From Mycobacteroides sp. CBMA 271 (GTDB lineage: Bacteria > Actinomycetota > Actinomycetes > Mycobacteriales > Mycobacteriaceae), in assembly GCF_009729205.1 (NCBI RefSeq), contig NZ_VTHB01000007.1, positions 186,001 to 250,000 on the forward strand: a DNA stretch of 64,000 nucleotides, in the 5' to 3' direction. The position numbers and the translations under genes are program-made. Below, one piece after another: positions 23,862-31,857 of the stretch (its first letter is position 1; every line of letters starts with the position of its first letter). The notes under the pieces were generated by a model, which was not told where the DNA came from, searched no databases, and saw only the letters and a list, made by a program, of their open reading frames with translations.

Positions 23862-25139
23862 ATGGGACCCGTGTCAGCGGCATCATCATCGGACCCATCA
23901 GATACCAGTGGTCTCGATTGGCTCGCCCCCATCGCGGAACTCTTGGCAGCTGCCGATGCTGATCTGGCGACCAAGTATCCCGAGGACCGCGGTCAACCGC
24001 AGCCCGTTCATACCGCCTATGTCAGTGCGGGACTAGCCGACGCTCAGACACCCGAGCGCTGGGGGGCATCCGCGCTTGAGCTTGCCGGGCGCCACGAGCA
24101 GACGCTGGCCACACTCGATATCCAGGGCGTCCTCCCCCGTGTCCTAAAGCAGCTCGCCACCGCTCCCATCCAGGACCTCCGACTGGACTTCGAGGACGGT
24201 TACGGCTGGCGCGCGGATAGCACCGAGGACACGGACGCACGCAAGGCCGGGCGCACGTTGCGCTCGCTGTCGACGGCGGCGAATCCACCTCAGGTACTGG
24301 GTATCCGGATCAAGGGCCTCACCTCGCTGCACTTGCGGCGAAGCGTGCGCACGCTGGAGCTGGTGCTGGACGGCGCGTCGGGAGTGCCGCGAGGATTCGT
24401 GACGACGATTCCGAAGTTCCGCGCGCTGGCTCAGGTCGACGCGGCCCTACGCCTGTTCGACGAGCTGGAGCGGGTGCACGGACTGCCCAGTGGTTCACTG
24501 CGTTTCGAGCTTCAGATCGAGAGCCCTCAGGCCGTGCTGGGCGCCGACGGCGCAGCTACGCTGGCCAAGGCGATCCACATGGCGCAGGGACGCCTCGTCG
24601 CATTGCATTACGGCACCTACGATTACAGCGCGGCATGCGGGATCGCCGCCACCCACCAGTCCCTGGAACATCCCGTGGCCGACCACGCCAAGGCGGTGAT
24701 GATGGCGGCAGCAGCTCAGACCGGCGTGTGGGTGTGCGACGGCTCGACACAGGTCATGCCCGAGGGATCCGCGGACGAGCAGGCCGCCGCGATCACCAGG
24801 CACCACCGGTTGGTCACCCGCGCCCTCGAACGTGGCTACTGGCAAGGCTGGGATATGCACCCGGGACATCTACTCACCCGGTGGTTAGCCACCTACGGCT
24901 TCCACGCGCAGGCCCTGGCGGTCGCCGGGCCACGTATCGATGCCTATCTGCGGCGGCAGGGCGGCGCGGTGGTCGACGAGCCCGCGACCGCGCAAGCGCT
25001 GGCGGCCGGAATACTGCGTGGTCTGGACTGCGGCGCCTACACGGTTGACGAGGTGACCGCGATTGCTCCCGGATGCGACCGAGCGGTACTGGACCAACTC
25101 GTACAACGGACCGCGACAGGAGGAACCGACCCGCGATGA
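23862..25139 (+). CDS. DUF6986-type aldolase/citrate lyase-like protein
   Basis: A 425-residue protein with the look of the HpcH/HpaI aldolase and citrate lyase beta/malyl-CoA lyase barrel. Visible elements are QDLRLDFEDGYG (metal-binding acidic motif), LRFELQIESPQAVLG (the conserved Glu strand) and VALHYGTYDYSAACGI. It matches what is called DUF6986 in actinobacteria (family recognised from memory). The start MGPVSAASSS follows dctA by 25 bp. The stop overlaps the allantoicase ATG as ATGA, so the two are co-translated. A role in using glyoxylate or ureidoglycolate released downstream of allantoicase is reasonable inference; no assay-based function is known to me. Confidence 0.75.
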   Translation: MGPVSAASSSDPSDTSGLDWLAPIAELLAAADADLATKYPEDRGQPQPVHTAYVSAGLADAQTPERWGASALELAGRHEQTLATLDIQGVLPRVLKQLATAPIQDLRLDFEDGYGWRADSTEDTDARKAGRTLRSLSTAANPPQVLGIRIKGLTSLHLRRSVRTLELVLDGASGVPRGFVTTIPKFRALAQVDAALRLFDELERVHGLPSGSLRFELQIESPQAVLGADGAATLAKAIHMAQGRLVALHYGTYDYSAACGIAATHQSLEHPVADHAKAVMMAAAAQTGVWVCDGSTQVMPEGSADEQAAAITRHHRLVTRALERGYWQGWDMHPGHLLTRWLATYGFHAQALAVAGPRIDAYLRRQGGAVVDEPATAQALAAGILRGLDCGAYTVDEVTAIAPGCDRAVLDQLVQRTATGGTDPR

Positions 25140-26152
25140 CCGGCAATACACCTACGGGGCTGCCCGATTTCACGATGCTGCCCGACCTGGCGCTGCGCCC
25201 GCTGGGCGGCGCGGTGATCTGGACCAACGATGACTTGTTCGCCGAAAAGGAGAACTTGATCAAACCCGGGCCCGCGGATTACCGGCCCGCGACATTCGGC
25301 CATAAGGGGCAGGTGTACGACGGATGGGAGACCCGGCGCCGGCGCGACCCGGCCGGTGATCCCGGCCATGACTCCGCGATCGTTCGGCTGGGCGTTCCCG
25401 GTGTGATCGCGGGTGTGGTCGTCGACACCGCCTGGTTCAAAGGCAACTACCCGCCGGAGATTTCGGTCGATGCGGCGGAGATCGACGGATATCCCCCAGC
25501 AGCGGACATCGCCCGGGACACCTTCTGGCACAGCATCGTCGAACGCACGAAGGCCTACGGCGACACCCGCAACGTCTACGACGTCAGCTCAACGCAGCGG
25601 TGGACACACGTGCGGCTGACGATGTACCCGGACGGCGGGGTCGCACGGTTACGCGTCCATGGCCGAGGCCGCCCCGACTCACGATTTCTCGATGCCGGTC
25701 CCTTCGATCTGGCCGCCATCGAAAACGGAGGTCTTGTCACCGACTGCTCCAACCGGTTCTACAGTTCGCCGCAGAACTTGCTGTTTCCTGGGATCGCCCG
25801 CGAGATGGGTGACGGATGGGAGACCGCCCGCCGTCGTGACAGCGCCAACGACTGGGTACAGGTGCGGCTCGCCGGCGAGGGCGTGATCCGGCTGGCCGAG
25901 ATCGATACCTCGTACTTCGTCGGCAACAGTCCCGATGCGGCGGGGCTATTGGGCTTGACCGCTCAGGGCGACTGGGTTCCGCTGCTGCCGCGTACTCGAC
26001 TGCAGCCCGACACCCGGCACCGTTTCCTACTAGATAGCGACCAGCCAGTCACCGACATCCGCCTGGACATCTACCCCGATGGCGGGTTATCCCGTCTACG
26101 GCTCTTCGGTGAGCTGACGGCCACCGGACGGACCCCCGTCGAAAGTCACTGA
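25136..26152 (+). CDS. alc: Allantoicase
   Basis: A 338-residue allantoicase hydrolysing allantoate to ureidoglycolate and urea. It contains two repeated jelly-roll halves. Each has a GxxYDGWETxRRRD-like motif (QVYDGWETRRRRDP in the first, GDGWETARRRDSAND in the second), a DTxxFKGN/DTSYFVGN strand and a LxxYPDGGxxRLRxxG end. The ATG at 25136 overlaps the stop of the DUF6986 gene. No urease or ureidoglycolate lyase follows, so the pathway leaves this island here. Confidence 0.94.
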   Translation: MTGNTPTGLPDFTMLPDLALRPLGGAVIWTNDDLFAEKENLIKPGPADYRPATFGHKGQVYDGWETRRRRDPAGDPGHDSAIVRLGVPGVIAGVVVDTAWFKGNYPPEISVDAAEIDGYPPAADIARDTFWHSIVERTKAYGDTRNVYDVSSTQRWTHVRLTMYPDGGVARLRVHGRGRPDSRFLDAGPFDLAAIENGGLVTDCSNRFYSSPQNLLFPGIAREMGDGWETARRRDSANDWVQVRLAGEGVIRLAEIDTSYFVGNSPDAAGLLGLTAQGDWVPLLPRTRLQPDTRHRFLLDSDQPVTDIRLDIYPDGGLSRLRLFGELTATGRTPVESH

Positions 26153-26173
26153 CGGACAGTGTGAATCGGCAGG

Positions 26174-26190
26174 GGTGGTTCTGAACCGCC
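26174..26190. terminator. Possible hairpin between convergent alc and TetR genes
   Basis: GGTGGTT-CTG-AACCGCC can pair over 7 bp with one G-U and a 3-base loop in the 39-bp gap between two converging genes. There is no strong T-tract, so termination is only suggested. Confidence 0.3.
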
Positions 26191-26191
26191 T

Positions 26192-26740
26192 CTACGGCTT
26201 GAGCAGAAGATCCACCAGTGCCGCGCGATAGCTATCGGAGGCGCGCTCGGATCCGCGAGGCCCCAGATAGAGGTACCCGGCTCCGACGGCGAAGGCGAAT
26301 TCGGCACGAAGCCGCGCCGTATCGGGATCGAAACCGCTGTCGGTGAACACGGACCGCGCGGCCCGCAGCACACGTCGATCGGACGCCCGAACACCTTCCG
26401 CGGCGGCCTGGTTGGTCCTCGCCCACTCTCGCATCGAGCGCTCCAACGCCCACTGTCGCGGGCGCATAAGCATCGACATCATCGTGGTCAGACGTTCTCG
26501 CGGAAGCAGGTCTGCGAGCGCCTGCATTTCCTGGTGATCCTCGGTAAGTCCGTCACCCCACGCGCCGATCAACGCGGACCGATAGGCCTCGATATCCGAG
26601 AAGTGCCAATAGAAACTGCCCTTTGTCACACCAAGGCGAGTCGACAGCGTCTCGATCTTGAGTTCGCGCAATCCTTCCGCTGCCAGGATGTCGAACCCGG
26701 CGTGCAGCCAGTCCTCGGCCGAAAGGCGCGTGGAACTCAT
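26192..26740 (-). CDS. TetR-family transcriptional regulator
   Basis: A 182-residue TetR repressor with an N-terminal helix-turn-helix (GLRELKIETLSTRLGVTKGSFYWHFSDIEAYRSAL) and a helical ligand domain. The start at 26740 (MSSTRLSAEDW) is preferred over 26758 because GGAGG at 26751-26755 is correctly placed only for the inner ATG. It is divergent from the azoreductase gene, and a 16-bp inverted repeat lies between them. It therefore very likely represses the reductase and itself. The ligand is unknown, perhaps a quinone or electrophile. Confidence 0.88.
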   Translation of the reverse strand: MSSTRLSAEDWLHAGFDILAAEGLRELKIETLSTRLGVTKGSFYWHFSDIEAYRSALIGAWGDGLTEDHQEMQALADLLPRERLTTMMSMLMRPRQWALERSMREWARTNQAAAEGVRASDRRVLRAARSVFTDSGFDPDTARLRAEFAFAVGAGYLYLGPRGSERASDSYRAALVDLLLKP

Positions 26741-26786
26741 CGTCTCGTGAACCTCCATGCCGTCCAGACCGACGCCCGGCCATCTC

Positions 26787-26802
26787 CATACCTTTAGGTA
26801 TG
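26787..26802. promoter_or_regulatory. Operator between TetR and azoreductase genes
   Basis: CATACCT-TT-AGGTATG has perfect 7-bp arms and lies 46 bp from the TetR start and 51 bp from the reductase ATG. The TAGGTATGTTAG stretch also resembles a -10 region, so binding would block transcription. Confidence 0.7.
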
Positions 26803-26853
26803 TTAGCGTCTGCGCATGTCAACCGTGGAATTGCCGCAGGCTGAGGCGATCTG

Positions 26854-27492
26854 ATGAAGACGTTATGGGTGGAAGCCTCGCCGAACGGCGAGAACTCGCT
26901 GTCCTCAGCCCTCGCCGCGGAATTCATCGACGCTGCGGATCCCTCGGCGACGGGAGACGTGGAGCGATTCAACCTATGGAACTCCGAGTTCCCACAATTC
27001 GGCGCCGAGGCCGCCACCGCGAAGTTGGCGCCGATGTTCGGAAAAGACCTCACCGCCAATCAGGTTCAGATATGGCAGGACATCGTCGACGAGGTGGAGC
27101 GGGTACGTCGGTTTGACCGGATTGTCATCTCCTCACCGATGTGGAACTGGAATGTGCCCTATCCGCTGAAGGCGTGGATCGATGTCATCGTGCAGCCCCG
27201 GCTCAGCTTCAGCCTGGACGAGAACGGCACACATATCGGCGTACTGGGGAACGGCAAACCGGTTCACCTGATCCTCACCCGCAGTAGCGCCTATGACGGC
27301 CGCAGTCCCGAATTGCTCGATTTTCAGCAGCCGTACCTGGAGTACGTCTTCACCATGCTGGGGTACACCGTGGACTCCCTGGTGTTCGAACCGACCACAC
27401 GGTGGAGCGACGAGGCCCGCCAGCGGTTTCGGGAGAAGTCCCTGCACCGCGCACGCGAGCACGGTGCGACGATCACCCCCACCGGGAACTAA
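26854..27492 (+). CDS. azoR: FMN-dependent NADH:quinone oxidoreductase / azoreductase
   Basis: A 212-residue flavodoxin-fold enzyme of the AzoR family, reducing quinones and azo compounds with NAD(P)H in two-electron steps. Conserved stretches are MKTLWVEASPNGENSLS (FMN phosphate loop), ISSPMWNWNVPYPLKAWIDVIVQP (AzoR-type isoalloxazine loop, MxNFxxPxxLKxWID in the family) and a Gly-rich loop in TRSSAYDGR. It is divergent from a TetR gene with a clear operator between, consistent with an inducible detoxification pair. Confidence 0.88.
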   Translation: MKTLWVEASPNGENSLSSALAAEFIDAADPSATGDVERFNLWNSEFPQFGAEAATAKLAPMFGKDLTANQVQIWQDIVDEVERVRRFDRIVISSPMWNWNVPYPLKAWIDVIVQPRLSFSLDENGTHIGVLGNGKPVHLILTRSSAYDGRSPELLDFQQPYLEYVFTMLGYTVDSLVFEPTTRWSDEARQRFREKSLHRAREHGATITPTGN

Positions 27493-27542
27493 GTCGGTCG
27501 CACAATCGTCTGACTAGCAAGAAGCAAAACCGGGGGGGACCC

Positions 27543-27632
27543 ATGACTTCGACACGGGCACTGCCCACAGGGCATCCGCTAACACCTGTCGCCGTCCAGA
27601 ACCGCTCCGATCACGAGCGTTATTCACGGTAA
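27543..27632 (+). CDS. Possible 29-residue small ORF
   Basis: An ATG at 27543 follows a run of seven G (27532-27538), which could act as a ribosome site. It opens a 29-codon frame starting MTSTRALPTGHPL and ending with TAA 17 bp before the M48 protease gene. It has no recognisable family or membrane segment. It could be a leader peptide or a chance frame; no other gene fits this 157-bp gap. Confidence 0.2.
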   Translation: MTSTRALPTGHPLTPVAVQNRSDHERYSR

Positions 27633-27649
27633 CCAGATAGGTTGAATTT

Positions 27650-28732
27650 ATGTCCGATCTGCCCACTCGCACGTATGTCGAGTTTCCCGGAATTAGCACC
27701 CGCGCCTGGGAACATCCCGCTGATCGTGCCGCGCTGCAAACACTGCGCAGCCTGAAGGGCTTTGACACTGTCCTCAAGGCACTGGCCGCCTTGCTGCGCG
27801 AACGTCAGCACCGGCTGATGTATCTGGCCACCGCGATCCGCGTCGACGACCGGCAGTTCGCCACGCTGCACGACACCCTCAACGACTGTGCGCGCATCCT
27901 CGATGCCCCGGAGACTCCGGAGCTGTACGTCATTCAGGGGCCGTATGCCAATGCCTTCACCATCGGCATGGACCGCCCGTTCATCGTCCTCACCTCGGCC
28001 CTGCTGGATCTGCTGAACGAACAGGAACTGCGCTTCATCGTGGGCCACGAGCTCGGCCACGCCCTCTCCGGGCACGCGGTCTACCGCACCATGCTGATGC
28101 ACCTGATGCGCCTCGCCGGGAACATCGGCTGGATGCCGATCGGCGGATGGGCCGTGCGCGCCATCGTCGCCGCGCTGATGGAGTGGCAGCGCAAGTCGGA
28201 GCTTTCCGGAGACCGTGCCGGGATGCTCTGCGGGCAGGACGTGGACACCGCCATCCGAGTGGAGATGAAGCTGGCCGGCGGCTCCCGCCTGGACGAGATG
28301 GACACCCAGCGCTTCCTGGCGCAGGCCGCCGAGTACGAGCGCACCGGCGACATGCGCGACGGCGTGCTCAAGCTGCTCAATCTCGAACTTCAGTCGCATC
28401 CCTTCTCGGTGCTGCGGGCCGCCGAACTGAGCAAATGGATCGACCGCGGAGACTATGGAGTGATCCTCGGCGGAAGCTATCCGCTGCGCGAGGACGATGC
28501 GCAGACGGACCTGGGCGCCGATTTCCGTTCCGCGGCAAAGTCATACAAGGACAACTTCGATTCCTCGACCGATCCGCTGATTTCCGCGTTGCGCAACTTC
28601 GGATCCACCCTGGACGGCGTCGTGAACGTCGTCGGACAGGGCGTCACCGATGTCGCGTCAGACGTGCGACGTCGGTTCTCCGAGTGGCGCAACCCTGCAG
28701 GCGAAGACCAAGCACGCGACGACGAATCATGA
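27650..28732 (+). CDS. M48-family zinc metalloprotease
   Basis: A 360-residue peptidase of the HtpX/M48 clan. The zinc site HELGH is in RFIVGHELGHALSGHAVY, with the third ligand Glu in KSELSGDRAGML. A hydrophobic stretch (LAGNIGWMPIGGWAVRAIVAALM) follows the active site and may form one or two membrane helices. The C-terminal 60 residues are hydrophilic (VVGQGVTDVASDVRRRFSEW). HtpX-like enzymes clear misfolded membrane proteins; the target here is unknown. The stop overlaps the next gene as ATGA. Confidence 0.85.
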   Translation: MSDLPTRTYVEFPGISTRAWEHPADRAALQTLRSLKGFDTVLKALAALLRERQHRLMYLATAIRVDDRQFATLHDTLNDCARILDAPETPELYVIQGPYANAFTIGMDRPFIVLTSALLDLLNEQELRFIVGHELGHALSGHAVYRTMLMHLMRLAGNIGWMPIGGWAVRAIVAALMEWQRKSELSGDRAGMLCGQDVDTAIRVEMKLAGGSRLDEMDTQRFLAQAAEYERTGDMRDGVLKLLNLELQSHPFSVLRAAELSKWIDRGDYGVILGGSYPLREDDAQTDLGADFRSAAKSYKDNFDSSTDPLISALRNFGSTLDGVVNVVGQGVTDVASDVRRRFSEWRNPAGEDQARDDES

Positions 28733-29121
28733 CCGACCAGAACTACATGAACTTCTTCGTGGAGCGGCCGGCCTCCGCTGCGTCGGTGCTGCGCGCCTGC
28801 GCGACGGCGTGCGGCCTCCTCTTGGAGTCCGACGACCATCCCGTCGATGATGCGGACGGATACCTCCAAATAACCCAGTACACGGACGGATTCGAGATGG
28901 GGCTGTGCATCATCTGGCCACCCACCTCGCCGGTAACCCGACCCCAAGAGGCGGTGGCGCAAGCCATCGCCGACGAACTGCGTCAACGCGTGATCTTTGA
29001 CGTCGAGGATGCGAACGCCGAATCGGGTGAACGATGGATCCTCGCAACACCGGGCGGCACCGTCGCGGAGGTGGACGTTGTGGAGTACGACGACGGCGTT
29101 GGCCTGCCCGTATTCGATTGA
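28729..29121 (+). CDS. Conserved hypothetical protein coupled to the M48 protease
   Basis: A 130-residue acidic protein whose ATG overlaps the protease stop (28729-28732), so the two are probably made together. No signal peptide or membrane helix is seen. The alternating hydrophobic pattern (GYLQITQYTDGFEMGLCIIW, RWILATPGGTVAEVDVVEYDDG) suggests a small alpha/beta fold. I do not recognise a family. A cofactor or adaptor role for the protease is a guess from the overlap alone. Confidence 0.7.
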   Translation: MTDQNYMNFFVERPASAASVLRACATACGLLLESDDHPVDDADGYLQITQYTDGFEMGLCIIWPPTSPVTRPQEAVAQAIADELRQRVIFDVEDANAESGERWILATPGGTVAEVDVVEYDDGVGLPVFD

Positions 29122-29175
29122 CACCGCCGGTTTTCGGTGGCCATCGCCGTTCCGCTTCGATACGCTCGATATCCC

Positions 29176-29544
29176 ATGACATCTACCCACGACCCCCACA
29201 CGGTGCGCGCCGCCATGCGCGCCGATCTCGCCGTCGCGATGAAGGCTCGCAACAGCCGCGCCGTCAGCGCGCTGCGGACGGCCATCGCCGCGATCGACAA
29301 TGCCGAGTCCGTGGACCAGACATCGAACACCACCCCGAGTCACGCACACATCGCAGGCGCGGCAACGGGTCTCGGTGCTGCCGAAGCGGCCCGGCGCGTA
29401 CTCTCCCCCACCGACGTACGGGCCATCCTGCAGACGCAGATCGACGACCGTGCCACCGAGGCTGCTCGCTATGGCACGCTCGGGCAGGTGCAGGCCGCCG
29501 AGCGGCTGCGTGCCGAGGCCGACGTTCTCACCACGTACCTATAG
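29176..29544 (+). CDS. YqeY/GatB-domain protein
   Basis: A 122-residue protein with the helical GatB/YqeY fold: TVRAAMRADLAVAMKARNSRAVSALRTAIAAIDNAE at the N terminus and a C-terminal tail-like bundle ending YGTLGQVQAAERLRAEADVLTTYL. The domain is shared with the tRNA-binding end of the GatB amidotransferase subunit; free-standing members have no firmly assigned role. The start MTSTHDPHTVRAAM is chosen over a longer frame without homologous content. The last 6 bp overlap the convergent TetR gene. Confidence 0.82.
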   Translation: MTSTHDPHTVRAAMRADLAVAMKARNSRAVSALRTAIAAIDNAESVDQTSNTTPSHAHIAGAATGLGAAEAARRVLSPTDVRAILQTQIDDRATEAARYGTLGQVQAAERLRAEADVLTTYL

Positions 29545-30216
29545 CTTTTCGTAGCGCCGCGCGATGCCGTCGCACAGGATCTCGACACCCCTGATGATCA
29601 CCTCGCGCGGATTAGTCACCTGCGGAAGGTCGCCCAGTCCCACGAGTGCGGCCAACCGCGGAGACTCCGGCACACCGGCATTGCCCGCGATCAGTTCCGA
29701 CAAACCCGAGAAATCGGTGCGCGCACCCGGCGAGACGAGCTGCCCGCCCACCGCGCCCAGCCCCACACCCTGCGAATAGCACCACACCTGGAACACCAGC
29801 TCGGCCGCCTCGGGCGGCTGCGCCCCGAGATGACCGAATGCCTCCAACAGCCAGTCGAAGCAGCCAAGCGTGTCCGGCTGCATCCCGGCGCGCGGCACCG
29901 CATAGGCCAGCAACACCCAGGGATGGGTGCTGTAGAGGTTGAAGTCATAGTCGACCGCGACGCGCACCCGGGCCCGCCAGTCCGGGTCGCCCATCATGTT
30001 CTCGGGATAGGCGAACCGTCGCGTCACTTCCGCCGTCATCTCAATCAGAAGCGCGTCCTTGTCGGCGACGTGGCGGTAGAGCGACATCGCTCCCACGCCG
30101 AGGGCGTCGGCGATCTTGCGCATCGAGACTCCGGCCAGGCCGTCCGAATCGGCTATCGCAATCGCCTTGGCGACAATCGATTCCAGCGTTAGGCGCGGTT
30201 CCGTCACGACGCTCAC
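29539..30216 (-). CDS. TetR-family transcriptional regulator (TetR_C type)
   Basis: A 225-residue repressor with helix-turn-helix SDGLAGVSMRKIADALGVGAMSLYRHVADKDALL and a tetracycline-repressor-like C-terminal domain (PWVLLAYAVPRAGMQPDTLGCFDWLLEAFGHLG). The long, class-typical C domain fits regulators of drug exporters. It is divergent from an MFS exporter, with two identical-pattern operator candidates in the 96-bp gap. Control of that exporter by a drug-like ligand is therefore the likely role. Confidence 0.9.
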   Translation of the reverse strand: MSVVTEPRLTLESIVAKAIAIADSDGLAGVSMRKIADALGVGAMSLYRHVADKDALLIEMTAEVTRRFAYPENMMGDPDWRARVRVAVDYDFNLYSTHPWVLLAYAVPRAGMQPDTLGCFDWLLEAFGHLGAQPPEAAELVFQVWCYSQGVGLGAVGGQLVSPGARTDFSGLSELIAGNAGVPESPRLAALVGLGDLPQVTNPREVIIRGVEILCDGIARRYEKL

Positions 30217-30248
30217 CCCTCAATTCGATTGACCAGAAGAACCAATGT

Positions 30249-30283
30249 GCGTACAGTGTACCCGTCTGCTGCGTACGCCGTAC
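30249..30283. promoter_or_regulatory. Two repeated operators GCGTACNNNGTAC
   Basis: GCGTACAGTGTAC (30249-30261) and GCGTACGCCGTAC (30271-30283) share the same pattern and are 22 bp apart, two helical turns. The second extends to a perfect 15-bp palindrome (30271-30285). They sit between the TetR and MFS starts. Two repressor dimers bound on the same face is the natural reading. Confidence 0.7.
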
Positions 30284-30312
30284 GCGCGAAATATATACCG
30301 GAGCGATACCCC

Positions 30313-31818
30313 ATGACCAGCTACAAGCCCACTGCGCCCGAAAACGCGACCGCCCCCGAGGGCACCCGCGCCGGACGCCGCACGTGGTTCGGACTGGCCA
30401 CCCTCCTGCTGCCCGTGTTCCTGGTGTCCATGGACGTCTCGGTCCTGTTCTTGGCAATGCCACGGCTGTCCGAGTCACTCAATCCCTCAGCCGCCGAGCA
30501 GCTCTGGATCCTCGACGTGTACGGGTTCCTGCTCGCCGGACTGCTCATCACCATGGGCAATTTGGGTGACCGGTGGGGACGTCGCCGCCTCATGCTGTGG
30601 GGTGCAACTCTTTTCGGCGCCGCCTCGGTGCTCGCCGCCTTCGCCCCCACACCGCTGGCGCTGATCGCGGCCCGCGCGTTGATGGGCGTGGGCGGGGCAA
30701 CTCTGCTGCCGGCCAGCCTGGCTCTCATCGGCGTCATGTTCCCGAACGCCCGCCAGAAGGCGCTCGCGGTGGGCATCTGGGCGGCGGCTTTCTCCTTCGG
30801 CGCGGCCGTCGGACCGGTTATCGGCGGCATGCTGCTGCACCACTTCTGGTGGGGCTCGGTATTCCTCATCAACGTGCCGGTACTGATAGTGCTGCTACTG
30901 ACCGCGAACGCGCTCATCCCCGAGTATCGCAACCCGGTGCGGGAGCCCTTCGACCTCGCCGGCGTCGCGCTGTCCATGATCGGCATCATGACGCTGGTGT
31001 ACGCCGTGAAAGCCGTGGCAACACATGGTTTCTCGCCATCAGTTGCGGTCACCGGCATGCTCGGCGTGGTCACCCTCACGGTGTTCGCTCGCCAACAGAT
31101 GCGTAACCCGCACCCGCTGCTGGCACTCGACTTGTTCCGCAACCGGACCTTCAGCGTGGCGATCGTCGGCACCATCGCCGCGATGGCCACCTTCGGTGCC
31201 ACGACCTACCTCACCGGGCTCTACCTACAGTCGGTACTCGGGTTCGATGTGCTTGCGGCGGCCTTCCTAGGCGTGCCGATGGCGGTCACGGTCGCCTACT
31301 TCTCCATGGACGCGGCGCGCATCGAACGTCTACTCGGGGAGCGCTGGACGTTCGTGGTCTCGCTGTTGGCGATGGCCGTCGGCAATGCAGTGCTGCTGGG
31401 GCTGGGCCCGCACGGACCGGTGGGCGTCTACATCGCGGCAACGGTGATCGTCGGCGCGGGCGCCGGGGTGATGTTCACCTTCGTCTCCGCCGTCGCGCTC
31501 AATGCCGCCCCCACCGAACGGGCCGGGCAGGCGACGGGCATCTCGGAGATGAGCTTCGAGCTCGGGACCGCGTTCGGGCTGGCATTGTTCGGCGCGCTCG
31601 CCTCGGCGGTCTTCACGACACGCACTCATGTGCACGAGACGCTCGGGCAAGCCATGACCCGTGCCAAGGACATTGGTGGTGACGCAGGCGTGGCCGTGGC
31701 CGAGCTCGCCAGGACCGGATGGACCGATGGCATCCACGCCGTGGCCGGGCTATCGACGCTCCTGCTCGTGGGCACCGCGATCGCGGCGGCTCTCGTGATG
31801 CGCCGCGCGGATAACTGA
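30313..31818 (+). CDS. MFS drug:proton antiporter, DHA2 (14-TM) family
   Basis: A 501-residue EmrB/QacA-type exporter with about 14 membrane segments. The motif A loop is GNLGDRWGRRRLMLWGA, motif C is AVGPVIGGMLL, and helix 1 carries the DHA2-typical VFLVSMDVSVLFLAMPRL. The start MTSYKPTAPENAT is used, since an upstream frame runs through the operator region. It is divergent from a TetR regulator, so expression is probably induced by a substrate. The cargo cannot be told from sequence; quaternary cations or hydrophobic drugs are usual. Confidence 0.9.
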   Translation: MTSYKPTAPENATAPEGTRAGRRTWFGLATLLLPVFLVSMDVSVLFLAMPRLSESLNPSAAEQLWILDVYGFLLAGLLITMGNLGDRWGRRRLMLWGATLFGAASVLAAFAPTPLALIAARALMGVGGATLLPASLALIGVMFPNARQKALAVGIWAAAFSFGAAVGPVIGGMLLHHFWWGSVFLINVPVLIVLLLTANALIPEYRNPVREPFDLAGVALSMIGIMTLVYAVKAVATHGFSPSVAVTGMLGVVTLTVFARQQMRNPHPLLALDLFRNRTFSVAIVGTIAAMATFGATTYLTGLYLQSVLGFDVLAAAFLGVPMAVTVAYFSMDAARIERLLGERWTFVVSLLAMAVGNAVLLGLGPHGPVGVYIAATVIVGAGAGVMFTFVSAVALNAAPTERAGQATGISEMSFELGTAFGLALFGALASAVFTTRTHVHETLGQAMTRAKDIGGDAGVAVAELARTGWTDGIHAVAGLSTLLLVGTAIAAALVMRRADN

Positions 31819-31857
31819 TCGCGGGAACCTTCGAGGGTCCGGACTCGTAGAACACGT

